A stretch of DNA of 32,324 nucleotides, from NCBI GenBank assembly GCA_022340845.1, contig JAJDNG010000007.1:1-32324 (forward strand). The letters run 5' to 3'. A model generated the notes under the pieces. It saw nothing but the letters and a program-made list of their open reading frames with translations. It did no database searches and had not been told where the DNA came from. The position numbers were made by a program, and so were the translations under genes. Positions 1 to 7,763 of this stretch are shown one piece after another. This DNA comes from Gammaproteobacteria bacterium (GTDB lineage: Bacteria; Pseudomonadota; Gammaproteobacteria; SZUA-152). How positions within the stretch are numbered: the stretch's first letter is position 1; the number at the start of each line of letters is the position of its first letter.

Positions 1-1
1 G

Positions 2-187
2 CTTGCCGCCGGCTGGTCTTGGTTTTTGTCATTTTATTACGAGCTACTTCCGACCCCAATCGCACCGGTATTGCGTACAGTGTGCGCGTGCTTGGCGGGG
101 CACCCTAAATCTAGGCCTCTTGAACAAGACACCTTTGAACAAGGCACCCTAAAACCATACACCTTAAAACCATGCACCTTAAAATAA
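2..187 (+). CDS. 3' end of an unidentified plus-strand gene, with a pentapeptide-repeat tail (partial)
   Basis: An open frame runs in from the left edge and stops at the TAA ending at 187. The visible 61 codons begin with a hydrophobic/aromatic stretch (AAGWSWFLSFYYELL). They end in a tail of five-residue units, LEQDT, FEQGT, LKPYT, LKPCT and then LK-stop, encoded by a 15-bp tandem repeat in register with the frame. The stop overlaps the 3' end of the convergent phhB gene by nine bases. I do not recognise the family. Frame +1 is also open but stops at 108. I prefer this frame because it runs through the repeat in register and ends just inside phhB, but the choice is not secure. Confidence 0.4.
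   Translation, partial: LAAGWSWFLSFYYELLPTPIAPVLRTVCACLAGHPKSRPLEQDTFEQGTLKPYTLKPCTLK
119..178 (+). repeat. 15-bp tandem repeat, four units
   Basis: Four consecutive 15-bp units (CTTGAACAAGACACC, TTTGAACAAGGCACC, CTAAAACCATACACC, TTAAAACCATGCACC) are followed by a partial fifth. The first two units resemble each other most, as do the last two. Every unit ends in ACC. The array encodes pentapeptides in the partial plus-strand frame and lies immediately after the phhB stop codon on the other strand. Confidence 0.85.
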
Positions 188-508
188 GGCATCTATTTTC
201 GCGGCACAAATAAAGTCGTTTTCCGATAATCCCCCTACCGAGTGGGTAGTGAAGTGCACCACACAGCGGTTGTAGCTGACTTCCAGGTCCGGGTGGTGAT
301 CTTGATGATTGGCAATCCAGGCAACCGCGTTCACAAACGCAATGGTTTGGTAGTAGTTTTTGAATTGGAAGCTTCGCCCAATGGTTTGGTTCTCTTGGTT
401 GAGGGACCAATCATGTAGTTGTTTCAGCAACTCATTGGCTTGTTCCACAGGCAATGACGGATCGCCTTTTTCATAGACTTTGCAGGATCTTTCCTTTAGT
501 GCAGCCAT
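179..508 (-). CDS. phhB: Pterin-4a-carbinolamine dehydratase
   Basis: This 109-residue protein has the length and motifs of 4a-hydroxytetrahydrobiopterin dehydratases. These dehydrate 4a-hydroxytetrahydrobiopterin in the cytoplasm, recycling the pterin cofactor used by aromatic amino acid hydroxylases. The family signature NHQDHHPDLEVSYNRC lies at about residues 67-82 and contains the paired histidines of the active site. It is followed by VVHFTTHSVGGLSENDF, the usual C-terminal strand and helix. The ATG at 508 is preceded by AAGGA at good distance. That site lies inside the last codons of the upstream cytochrome gene, five bases away, so the two are probably co-transcribed. No phenylalanine hydroxylase gene is in the window. 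The 3' end abuts a 15-bp repeat array and overlaps the convergent partial gene. Family assignment is secure; the physiological partner is unknown. Confidence 0.93.
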   Translation of the reverse strand: MAALKERSCKVYEKGDPSLPVEQANELLKQLHDWSLNQENQTIGRSFQFKNYYQTIAFVNAVAWIANHQDHHPDLEVSYNRCVVHFTTHSVGGLSENDFICAAKIDALF

Positions 509-513
509 GGATT

Positions 514-810
514 TTAATCCTTCACGAATTTATAAAACTCCGTGTTCAAATAATCGGTAACGGATTTTAGCTGATCATCACTGAAACCGGCTTTGACCTG
601 AGCGTCACAAAACTTGACGCGGTTTGCCAAATCGCCATAGGTGTGAATAATCCGGTTCGGGCGGGTGTGAATCCGCGTATCGTGGCAACCCAGACAGTTT
701 TTTTCGTAGAGCATTTTGCCATTTTCCACATCGCCGGCATAAACACTCGAAAAGCCGGATATTACTACTAACAACACGGTTACTGTTCCGATAAATCGCG
801 TCATTCTCAT
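514..810 (-). CDS. Small periplasmic c-type cytochrome
   Basis: A 98-residue protein with an N-terminal signal peptide (hydrophobic core about residues 7-22, likely cleavage after VYA-G) and one haem c attachment motif, CLGCH, at residues 39-43. This predicts a periplasmic monohaem cytochrome of electron transfer. No methionine follows the haem motif, so the usual Met sixth ligand is absent. His56 in IIHTYG is a possible alternative. A free cysteine lies at residue 68. The C-terminal pattern SVTDYLNTEFYKF matches small proteobacterial cytochromes I know from related genomes. The ATG at 810 is preceded by GAGGAGA at good spacing. phhB follows after five bases, so the two likely form one transcript, although no functional link is obvious. 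The redox partner is unknown. Confidence 0.85.
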   Translation of the reverse strand: MRMTRFIGTVTVLLVVISGFSSVYAGDVENGKMLYEKNCLGCHDTRIHTRPNRIIHTYGDLANRVKFCDAQVKAGFSDDQLKSVTDYLNTEFYKFVKD

Positions 811-1175
811 GGGGTCTCCTCAGTTTGATGGGGCACTGTATCGTAAAATTTCTCAATATGCATTTAATAAACTCAATACAACCAGATTTATGTGCTGTAA
901 TACCGGGCACCGATGTGCCACCGCAGGGGGGCGCGCCAGAGTCAACAGCAGGAATTCTGTGCATTTCGAAATTATGACTACAATTTAAAGAATTAAATCC
1001 GCAAAATCGCGACTATAATACTCGATTTTATGCCTAAGGTCAGTACGCTCACGCGGCAGCGGCCAAGCACAACAAAGCATATACAAACCAGGCCATAAAA
1101 CTGCACAATCAAGTAGATAAATACATTGAAAAAACCAAGCCAATAAACACATGTTAATAAAAACAGAGGATTAAA
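811..1175. other. Intergenic region between divergent cytochrome and orn genes
   Basis: About 365 bp without a convincing gene; in some related genomes rsgA sits beside orn, but nothing like it is here. A small hairpin (GGCAC-CGAT-GTGCC) lies near 905-919. A TATAAT hexamer lies at 1014-1019 facing orn. The orn ribosome-binding site is AGAGGA just before 1176. The 81-codon minus-strand ORF across this region overlaps the orn start and looks like chance. Confidence 0.6.
1014..1019 (+). promoter_or_regulatory. Possible -10 element for orn
   Basis: A perfect TATAAT in the orn direction. No good -35 hexamer is visible at 16-18 bp upstream (AT-rich sequence only). If used, the orn leader would be about 150 nt. 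Confidence 0.35.
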
Positions 1176-1736
1176 ATGCCGATAAGCGAAAACCACTTGA
1201 TCTGGATTGATTTGGAAATGACCGGGCTGGATACACAAAATGACAGCATTATCGAAATCGCCACTATTGTCACCGACAGTGAATTAAACACCCTGGCCGA
1301 AGGTCCGGTGTTGGCGATTCATCAACCCGACGACGTCTTGAATAAGATGGATGAATGGAACACCAAACAACACGGCAGCTCCGGCCTGGTTGCGCGCGTC
1401 AAACAAAGCACCACCACCGAAGCACAAGCGGAACAACAAACCATTGAGTTTTTGCAACAATATGTACCAGCCGGCAAGTCTCCCATGTGTGGTAACAGTA
1501 TCTGCCAGGACCGCAGATTTCTGGCCCGCAACATGCCCACCTTGGAAGCCTATTTCCATTATCGAAATCTGGATGTCAGCAGCATAAAAGAACTGGCCAA
1601 ACGCTGGGCGCCACAAATATGCAAGGGCTTTGAAAAGAAAGCCAGCCACCTGGCGCTGGATGACATCAAGGAGTCGATTGCTGAATTGCTTTACTACCGG
1701 GAACATTTTTTTAAAGATCTGGCAAGTTCTAATTAA
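1176..1736 (+). CDS. orn: Oligoribonuclease
   Basis: A 186-residue 3'-5' exoribonuclease of the DEDDh family that degrades two- to five-nucleotide RNAs, including pGpG from cyclic-di-GMP breakdown, to mononucleotides in the cytoplasm. Motif Exo I is [11 protein letters not shown] (D12 and E14). Exo II includes the D in [12 protein letters not shown]. Exo III is [11 protein letters not shown] with the catalytic His and Asp. Length and sequence fit gammaproteobacterial Orn throughout. The ATG follows AGAGGA. The pGpG link is notable because a large GGDEF-EAL protein is encoded 1.3 kb away on the other strand, although the two are not co-transcribed. Downstream lie about 300 bp without an obvious gene and then a strong terminator. 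Confidence 0.97.
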   Translation: MPISENHLIWIDLEMTGLDTQNDSIIEIATIVTDSELNTLAEGPVLAIHQPDDVLNKMDEWNTKQHGSSGLVARVKQSTTTEAQAEQQTIEFLQQYVPAGKSPMCGNSICQDRRFLARNMPTLEAYFHYRNLDVSSIKELAKRWAPQICKGFEKKASHLALDDIKESIAELLYYREHFFKDLASSN

Positions 1737-2140
1737 TGGATTTCGACGCCGCTATAAAAAGTGCATGCAAATCAGACCAGATTATGGGCAAGCATTAATA
1801 TGGTTGCCAAGAAAATATTTTGTTGACAAACCCGTAAACCACAAGGCACACTCATCACCATGAATTTACAATTTCCAAAACATAAATCCGAAATGTTTCC
1901 AGTGGTGCCGTCCGTTGTACTGAACGCGGTAATGCACGCGGTAATGTTTGTGCGCTGGTTCTCGGCTGCGTGTCTTTGGAAAGTGAGGATATATTTACAG
2001 TAGTTAAATCACTAATAATTTACCAAACCCAAAGGCCGCAGATCGACAAGACTGCGGCCTTTTTGCTTTTAAGGGCTTTGTTTTTAGGGAATTTGCTTTT
2101 TCAAGGAATACACTTTGACACACAAAAAAGGAGTAAAACA
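1737..2140. other. Intergenic region after orn with a strong terminator; possible small transcript
   Basis: About 400 bp without a clear gene. A TTGACA at 1823-1828 has only a poor -10 partner. A 47-codon ORF at 1860-2003 has no good ribosome-binding site. A 12-bp tandem duplication, ACGCGGTAATGC/T, lies at 1924-1947. A strong terminator begins at 2031. The region could be a long orn 3' UTR or an unrecognised small RNA; nothing in the sequence decides. Confidence 0.45.
2031..2070 (+). terminator. Rho-independent terminator
   Basis: An 11-bp perfect stem, AAAGGCCGCAG / CTGCGGCCTTT, with a 10-nt loop is followed by TTTTTGCTTTT. The stem also starts with AAA, so it may act weakly in the other direction. 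It isolates orn, or a small transcript after it, from the EamA gene. Confidence 0.85.
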
Positions 2141-3031
2141 ATGTCAGTGCCAGCGGCGTTTCTTGGCGTAGTGATCATATGGTCCACCACGCCGGTTGCA
2201 ATTCAGTGGAGCAGTGAAGGATGGGGCTTTTTATTTGGCGTGACTGGCCGTATGGCCATAGGCGCGTTGTTTTGCCTGATCATGCTCAAAGTTTTCGGCG
2301 ATGAGCTGCGCTGGCACAAATCCGCACGCCGCACTTATTTCATTGCTGCAGCGGGCATTTACGGCGCCATGTTATCGGTATACTGGGGTGCGCAGTACAT
2401 ACCATCGGGATTGATTTCGGTGCTATTCGGATTGAGCCCTATAGTCACGGCATTTATGGCTTCTGCATGGTTACAGGAGCACAGTTTAAGCGTCGCGAAA
2501 ATCGCAGGTGCCTTGTTGGGATTGGTTGGTGTTAGCGTTATATTCCTCTCCGATAGCCTACATACTGATTTACAGTGGCAAGGTATCGCGGCTGTTTTGA
2601 CGGCCGTGGTGTTGCAATGCGCCAGCGGAGTGTGGATAAAACGCATCAGTACCGATGTATCCGGGCTGGCGCTCACCACCGGGGCTTTGTTACTGGTGGT
2701 ACCGATGTTTGTGCTAACCTGGATCGTGTTCAGTGATCACAGTATCCATCATGTCACATTGCGTGCTTCCGCCTCTTTGGTTTATTTGGGGATCATAGGG
2801 TCGGTACTGGGCTTTACATTGTATTTCTATGTATTAAAACATGTGCAAGCCAGCAAAGTGGCGCTGATTACGCTGATGACGCCTGTTAGTGCTTTGTTTA
2901 TCGGGCAGGGGTTTAACGGCGAACATATTTCCACCCACGTGTGGTACGGTACTGTTGTAATTCTCGCTGCATTGCTGGTTCACCAGTGGGGTGACCGCCT
3001 GTGGGCATTCGGTGTTCGCAGAGCGGAATAA
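2141..3031 (+). CDS. EamA/DMT-superfamily transporter
   Basis: A 296-residue inner-membrane protein with about ten predicted transmembrane helices. They are arranged as two EamA repeats, about residues 4-140 and 150-285, as in drug/metabolite exporters of the RhaT/YdcZ/EamA type. Typical features are the opening FLGVVIIWSTTPVAIQW, the YIPSGLISVLFGLSPIVTAF stretch at the end of repeat one, and the matching HVQASKVALITLMTPVSALFIG in repeat two. The substrate cannot be told from sequence. The ORF track starts at 1970, but that extension contains the upstream terminator. The ATG at 2141, preceded by AAAGGAG, is clearly the real start. It is a single-gene unit, meeting the cyclic-di-GMP gene tail to tail 41 bp downstream. 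Confidence 0.9.
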   Translation: MSVPAAFLGVVIIWSTTPVAIQWSSEGWGFLFGVTGRMAIGALFCLIMLKVFGDELRWHKSARRTYFIAAAGIYGAMLSVYWGAQYIPSGLISVLFGLSPIVTAFMASAWLQEHSLSVAKIAGALLGLVGVSVIFLSDSLHTDLQWQGIAAVLTAVVLQCASGVWIKRISTDVSGLALTTGALLLVVPMFVLTWIVFSDHSIHHVTLRASASLVYLGIIGSVLGFTLYFYVLKHVQASKVALITLMTPVSALFIGQGFNGEHISTHVWYGTVVILAALLVHQWGDRLWAFGVRRAE

Positions 3032-3043
3032 TCACAGCGTTTT

Positions 3044-3071
3044 GCACCGCGGGCGATTCACGCCGCGGTGC
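3044..3071. terminator. GC-rich hairpin between convergent genes
   Basis: GCACCGCGGGCG-attca-CGCCGCGGTGC forms a stem of 11 bp with one bulged G, exactly between the EamA and GGDEF-EAL stop codons. There is no good T-run on either side, so it may be a weak bidirectional or Rho-assisted end rather than a classic intrinsic terminator. Confidence 0.5.
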
Positions 3072-3072
3072 G

Positions 3073-5910
3073 TCAACTGGCGTGCTGTTTTAATTTGCTA
3101 TCGTGCGGAAATTGCAACGGTCTGGGTTTGTCGATGCCATAACCTTGGGCAAAGTCGATTTGCAAGGCTTTGATTAATTCCAGGATATGATCGTTTTCGA
3201 CAAATTCGGCAATGGTTTGCAAGCCCATCAACTGACCTATCTGGTTAATGGATGAGACCATGGCGTAATCGATACGATTTTGATCGATTTGTTTGACAAA
3301 CGAGCCGTCGATTTTTAAAAAGTCGATGTCCAGTTCCCGCAAATACGCGAATGAACTCATGCCGCTGCCAAAATCATCCAGCGCAAAGCGAAATCCACTC
3401 TGCTTCAGGAAGTTGATGAATTTCTTGGCTTCTGACAAATTGGTGACCGCGGCGGTTTCGGTGATTTCAAAACAGACCCAGTGTGGATTCAATCCGACTT
3501 TATTTTGGGTTTCGATGATGTATTCCAGCAATTCCGGATCGGATAAAGATTGTCCGGACAGGTTTATGGAGAAATTCCAGAGCCGTTCATGTGTGGCGTT
3601 GTGTGCGGCCAACATGGTAAATGCGGCATTAATGACCCAGCGGTCAATGGTGGTCATGAGTTGATAGCGTTCAGCAGCGGGAATAAAATTTTGCGGTCCG
3701 ATTAAATTGCCTTGTTCGTCAACCATGCGCACTAAAATTTCGAAGTGTTGCAGATTGTCATCGGATACAGCCAGAGACTGGATGGACTGACAAAAAAGCG
3801 TAAATCGTTCGTCAGCCAATGCCTGGGTAATGCGCTGCACCCATTGCATTTCACCCCGGTGCTGTTGCACCACCACGTCGTTGTCGTTATACACATGGAT
3901 GAGGTTGCGGCCGGCGTTTTTCGCCACGTAGCACGCGGAGTCGGCGTTGTTCAATACATCGGCACCGCTGCCGCTCGCTTCGGTAATCAGCGTGATGCCC
4001 ATGCTGACACCGATCTCAAAACTTCTTTCGTTCCATTGAAAACGATATTCTTGCACACGGTGTTGAATTTCGGCGGCGATGTTCTTGGCTTGTTGTATGG
4101 GGCACCCAACCAGCAACAATGCAAATTCATCGCCTCCCAGCCGGGCAAAGGTGTCTGTGCTGCGAACATGGATTTTGATCAATGCGCAAAATTGTTTCAG
4201 TAATTCATCACCGGCCAGATGTCCGCAGGTATCGTTGACGATTTTAAAATTGTCCATGTCCATATATATCAGCGCATGTTGCTGACTGTCTATGTGCGCA
4301 TTTTCCAGCGCTTGTGACAGGCGGATCTCGAATTCGCGGCGATTGATAAGGCCCGTTAGTTCATCATGGGTCGCTTGGTAGTTCAGTTTGCGCGCCATAT
4401 TATGCATTTCGGTAACATCGTGTGCCACCAGAACGCAGCCATTGAGTTCGCCATTGTTCGAAACCTTAGAGTTTGAAAACCCATCGTTTGAAAATCCAGA
4501 ATTCGAATAACCGCTGTTTGCGTGTATGGGAGCGACAGTAATATCGACCACATGCTCATGGCCATTATGAGAGATAATCAAACTGTGCTCGTCCATGACT
4601 TCCGGGGTTTGGTTTTTCAGGCACAACTCAATAGGGTTGGCTTTGGATGTTCGGGTGGTGCTGTCGTATACGCCAATGACTTCGTCGTAACTTTTGCCGA
4701 CGATGGCCGCGGCATTGAGTTCCAGCAGCCTTTCAGTGGCGGGATTGGCGTATTCAACTATACCGTTTCTGTCAGTGGTCAATACTGCGTCGCCAATGGA
4801 ACGCAAGGTGACTTGGGCTTTTTCTTTTTCTTCAAACAAAGCTTTTTCCGCCAGTTGTCGATCAGTAACGTCCTGGGCGGTGCCAGACAGTGATTTTACC
4901 TTGCCGTCTTTGTCAAGATTGACCTGAGTTTCTTGATGCACGTAGCGACGTTTGCCTTGGCTCAACACCAGTTGATGGTCCAGCCGGAAAGCGGTTCCTG
5001 TCTCGATGGCGTGGGTTATGGCGGTGCGCAATGAGGACTGGTCTTGCAAGGGGAGACGCTCGATCAACGTTTCCATGGAAATGGGGTTTTCGGCGGGGTC
5101 CATGCCGAAGATATTGTACAGTTCGGCCGAACCGATGAGTTCGTCTTTTTTCACGTCCCAGTCCCAGTTTCCCACGCTGGCGATGCGTTGGGCGTTGGCC
5201 AGACGGTTCTGGCTTTCCCTCAAAGCTTGTTCGGTTTGCCGCAAGTGGCTGAGGTCTCGCAGTCCCTGGAATATGCCAATGGGTTTGCCTAGATCGTCTT
5301 TCACCACGCGGATGGTCACTTCAATCGGCCGGCCCGTGGGATTGGTGGGATCGTCAGCTTCTTTGGTGAAAAATGCGTCTCGCCGCTCAAGACGTGCCGC
5401 ACAGCCTGGGCACGGGATTTTTTCCGGTTTTAAGTGAATCAAACTGCGCACGTCATGGCCCAGGGCTTGTTCGGGGGATTTGCCGATTTGATTGTAAAAC
5501 GCCCGGTTCGCACGAATGAGACGGTCATCCAGATCCACCAGGTACATGGGATCTTCAAGGAAATCCATGGCATAAGACCATTCGGCTGCCGAGCGCGCCA
5601 AATCGGATTCAATGGCCGCGAGCTTGTATCTAAGGTTCCGCACATAATCCACTGCCACGGCAACCGCTAACAGGATAAATGCTACTAATACGCCCACCGC
5701 CCACACCGGCACCGGTAACTGGGTGTGTGCGGAAAATGGTTGGACAATCTCCTGTGTCAGGGCTTGACTTGAGTTCAGCAAGCAAAAACTCCAGGCACAA
5801 AATCGACTGGCTATCCTCAGGCGCGCATTTGCCGTAGAGAGTTTCAGATTCACAAGCGTTAACTGTTTAAATGTCTTAACAAAAAAATTGAAAAAGGGTA
5901 CGGTTCCCAA
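3073..5910 (-). CDS. Membrane-anchored PAS-GGDEF-EAL cyclic-di-GMP protein
   Basis: About 945 residues. A transmembrane helix at about 68-90 (VPVWAVGVLVAFILLAVAV) is followed by a PAS domain (110-225) containing CPGC at 167-170, a second PAS/PAC (235-355), a third PAS (365-502), a GGDEF domain (510-675) and an EAL domain (690-935). The cyclase motif GGDEF (592-596) is intact, and the inhibitory I-site RSTD lies exactly five residues before it. The EAL core is also intact: EILVR in place of EALLR, NLSGQSL, EITET, DDFGSG, KID, AEFVE and QGY. Both synthesis and hydrolysis of cyclic-di-GMP are therefore possible. Pentapeptide repeats are inserted in the third PAS. The TTG start at 5910 lacks a ribosome-binding site; GTG at residue 20 or a later codon may be the true start. 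It follows queG and the NlpC/P60 gene on the same strand. The sensed signal is unknown. Confidence 0.93.
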   Translation of the reverse strand: MGTVPFFNFFVKTFKQLTLVNLKLSTANARLRIASRFCAWSFCLLNSSQALTQEIVQPFSAHTQLPVPVWAVGVLVAFILLAVAVAVDYVRNLRYKLAAIESDLARSAAEWSYAMDFLEDPMYLVDLDDRLIRANRAFYNQIGKSPEQALGHDVRSLIHLKPEKIPCPGCAARLERRDAFFTKEADDPTNPTGRPIEVTIRVVKDDLGKPIGIFQGLRDLSHLRQTEQALRESQNRLANAQRIASVGNWDWDVKKDELIGSAELYNIFGMDPAENPISMETLIERLPLQDQSSLRTAITHAIETGTAFRLDHQLVLSQGKRRYVHQETQVNLDKDGKVKSLSGTAQDVTDRQLAEKALFEEKEKAQVTLRSIGDAVLTTDRNGIVEYANPATERLLELNAAAIVGKSYDEVIGVYDSTTRTSKANPIELCLKNQTPEVMDEHSLIISHNGHEHVVDITVAPIHANSGYSNSGFSNDGFSNSKVSNNGELNGCVLVAHDVTEMHNMARKLNYQATHDELTGLINRREFEIRLSQALENAHIDSQQHALIYMDMDNFKIVNDTCGHLAGDELLKQFCALIKIHVRSTDTFARLGGDEFALLLVGCPIQQAKNIAAEIQHRVQEYRFQWNERSFEIGVSMGITLITEASGSGADVLNNADSACYVAKNAGRNLIHVYNDNDVVVQQHRGEMQWVQRITQALADERFTLFCQSIQSLAVSDDNLQHFEILVRMVDEQGNLIGPQNFIPAAERYQLMTTIDRWVINAAFTMLAAHNATHERLWNFSINLSGQSLSDPELLEYIIETQNKVGLNPHWVCFEITETAAVTNLSEAKKFINFLKQSGFRFALDDFGSGMSSFAYLRELDIDFLKIDGSFVKQIDQNRIDYAMVSSINQIGQLMGLQTIAEFVENDHILELIKALQIDFAQGYGIDKPRPLQFPHDSKLKQHAS
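4459..4518 (-). repeat. 15-bp tandem repeat inside the third PAS domain (4 units)
   Basis: Four in-frame 15-bp units encode NSGYS, NSGFS, NDGFS and NSKVS (residues 465-484), followed by NNGELNG. They sit between VDITVAPIHA and GCVLVAHDVTE. In ordinary PAS domains this is a short turn between the last two strands, so the array lengthens a surface loop without breaking the fold. Confidence 0.88.
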
Positions 5911-5976
5911 GGTTATCGACCAGTGGGGGAAATCATTTAGCGGGGGCCAAAGCCTGCCGGGATGGTTGTATAGCCT

Positions 5977-6480
5977 CTATATGCTCAGTACTCGGGAGGA
6001 TTTCCAATAGTGCTTGGACCAGTAGGGAGATGTAAGACTGGATTTGATCACGCCTTTTGAAGTGGACGCGTGTATAAACTGGCTGTTGCCCACATAGATA
6101 CCAACGTGATGTTTGCTAAAACCGGTTTTAAAAAAAACCAAATCGCCCACTGCCAGTTGTTTGCGCGGAATTGGTGTGCCGGTTTTCGACAATAATTGGG
6201 TGGAGCGGGGAATGGTGATACCAAGCGCGTTTTTGTAAGTGAGGTGTACAAATCCGGAACAATCGATACCACGTTTATCGTTGCCGCCGATTTTGTAACC
6301 CACCCCGCGCCAAGCCAGATAATGCTGATTTAAGCGTTGCTGCAATTGCCCGGGTTTAATCGCCGAGGGTGCAATAGGTGAGGTGACATCCGGACCGGGT
6401 GTAGACGAGCATCCGGTTGCCAACAGTATCGATAAAGTCGATAAAACAAGGGCTTGAATGATTTTACTGGAATTGAGCAT
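5977..6480 (-). CDS. NlpC/P60-family lipoprotein (probable peptidoglycan endopeptidase)
   Basis: A 167-residue lipoprotein. The signal ends in the lipobox LLATGC (cysteine at about 24), predicting a lipidated envelope protein. The C-terminal NlpC/P60 domain carries the catalytic Cys in DCSGFVHLTY, the catalytic His in HHVGIYVG and a third polar residue in FIHAST. These enzymes usually cut D-gamma-glutamyl-meso-diaminopimelate bonds in cell-wall peptides, like E. coli Spr/MepS and NlpC. The ORF track starts at 6609 inside queG. I chose the ATG at 6480 because it begins directly with a normal lipoprotein signal, although no strong ribosome-binding site precedes it. It lies between queG and the cyclic-di-GMP gene on the same strand, probably one transcript. 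The bond cut is inferred from the family only. Confidence 0.9.
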   Translation of the reverse strand: MLNSSKIIQALVLSTLSILLATGCSSTPGPDVTSPIAPSAIKPGQLQQRLNQHYLAWRGVGYKIGGNDKRGIDCSGFVHLTYKNALGITIPRSTQLLSKTGTPIPRKQLAVGDLVFFKTGFSKHHVGIYVGNSQFIHASTSKGVIKSSLTSPYWSKHYWKSSRVLSI

Positions 6481-6574
6481 GATTTTTATATGATGATCAA
6501 CGCAACAAATTGTGCCGTGCGTGCCGGCGCCGGTCAGTGTCAATATAGTGGTTATCGTCCGCATCATAATCTGC

Positions 6575-7675
6575 CTAAAGAGTAGCCTGTGATAGCGCCC
6601 ATTGCACATGCTCGAGCACCATGGCCGATGGATGACTCGCCCGGGAGCGCAAGGCGCTGACTATACTCGCTGTTTTATTGGTGTCGTGTTGAATTTCGCT
6701 GGTGCTTAAAGCGTTGCCTAACGCTACCGCAATATTGCGCAACCAGCACTCGTGGCCGATGCGGCGAATGGCCATCCCCTCAGTATTACGCAGAAACTTC
6801 GCTTCATCCCAGGCAAATAACTCGATCAAGTCCGGTGCATCCAGGCCGTGACGTACCCTGAAATCCTCTTCACGCGTGGTTTTGGCGAAGCGATTCCAGG
6901 GACAGACTACCTGACAATCATCGCAACCGTAAATACGGTTACCCATCAGAGGGCGGAATTCGATGGGGATAGCGGATTTCAATTCTATGGTGAGATAGGA
7001 AATACAACGCCTGGCGTCGACTTGGTAAGGTGCGACGATGGCATTGGTGGGACAGGCTTCCAGGCAGGCCTCACAACGGCCACAGTGATTGGCGCTGATG
7101 GCGTTGTCCACCGGCAATGGCATATCGGTATAGATCTCCCCTAAAAAAAACCACGATCCGGTTTGCTGTTGCAGGAGGTTGGAGTGTTTGCCTATCCACC
7201 CCAGGCCGGCTTTTTCCGCCAGGGCTTTTTCCAATACTGGGGCACTGTCGGAAAACACCCGGTAACCGAAGGGACCCACGCGCTGCGTAATGCGTTCACT
7301 GAGTTGTTGCAAGCGATGACGCACCACCTTGTGGTAGTCCCGGCCCAGCGCGTAACGGGAGATGTACCCCAATCCGGCTTGTTGTAAAACGAATTGCGGA
7401 TCAGCCGCGGCGGGGGGCAAATAGTCCATGCGGGCGCTGATGACGCATACAGTGCCAGCCTCCAGTTCCGACGGCCGACTGCGTTTGCTGCCGTGACGTT
7501 GCATGTATGCCATTTCACCGTGAAATCCCCGTCGTAACCAGTCCAGCAGATGCTGTTCCGCAGTGGACAACTCGGTATCCGTGATGCCGATGTGCTGAAA
7601 ACCCAGTTCCTTCCCCCAGGCTTTAATGTCTCGCGCCAGTTGCAAAAAATCGGTGTTGGAGTATTGTTTTCGCAT
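6575..7675 (-). CDS. queG: Epoxyqueuosine reductase
   Basis: A 366-residue cytoplasmic iron-sulfur, cobalamin-dependent enzyme that reduces epoxyqueuosine to queuosine at tRNA position 34, the last step of queuosine synthesis. Two ferredoxin-like cluster motifs are visible: CGRCEACLEACP at about residues 194-205 and CDDCQVVCPWN at about 250-260, with the extra cysteine in RRCISYLTIE. The N-terminal part carries the conserved QRHGSKRSRPSELEAG and YALGRDYHKVVRHRL segments. Length is normal. The ATG at 7675 lies 88 bp from the divergent nnr gene, the same head-to-head arrangement as yjeS/yjeF in E. coli. The last part contains a HEAT-like extension (SHPSAMVLEHVQWAL). Assignment is secure. Confidence 0.97.
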   Translation of the reverse strand: MRKQYSNTDFLQLARDIKAWGKELGFQHIGITDTELSTAEQHLLDWLRRGFHGEMAYMQRHGSKRSRPSELEAGTVCVISARMDYLPPAAADPQFVLQQAGLGYISRYALGRDYHKVVRHRLQQLSERITQRVGPFGYRVFSDSAPVLEKALAEKAGLGWIGKHSNLLQQQTGSWFFLGEIYTDMPLPVDNAISANHCGRCEACLEACPTNAIVAPYQVDARRCISYLTIELKSAIPIEFRPLMGNRIYGCDDCQVVCPWNRFAKTTREEDFRVRHGLDAPDLIELFAWDEAKFLRNTEGMAIRRIGHECWLRNIAVALGNALSTSEIQHDTNKTASIVSALRSRASHPSAMVLEHVQWALSQATL

Positions 7676-7763
7676 TGTTTTAGATTTGTTTTTGCAATGG
7701 TAACTGTTTATTTACAGGCCGCTAACCACGAACTTCGACGCACAATCGACTAATCATAACCCC

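Noticed and set aside
119-178. CRISPR-like array
   Set aside because: Units are 15 bp and directly adjacent with no spacers, so this is a plain tandem repeat; there are no cas genes in the window.
993-1238. 81-codon hydrophobic minus-strand ORF between the cytochrome and orn genes
   Set aside because: It overlaps the orn start antisense, has no ribosome-binding site, and its hydrophobicity reflects AT-rich sequence.
1860-2003. 47-codon ORF after orn
   Set aside because: No good ribosome-binding site, a 12-bp duplication in the middle, and no recognisable motif; kept only as part of the intergenic note.
1970-2140. N-terminal extension of the EamA transporter in the ORF track
   Set aside because: It contains a strong terminator hairpin, and the ATG at 2141 has a clear ribosome-binding site and normal N-terminus.
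3745-4203. 152-codon plus-strand ORF (and others) inside the GGDEF-EAL gene
   Set aside because: Antisense shadows of a long, well-supported coding region.
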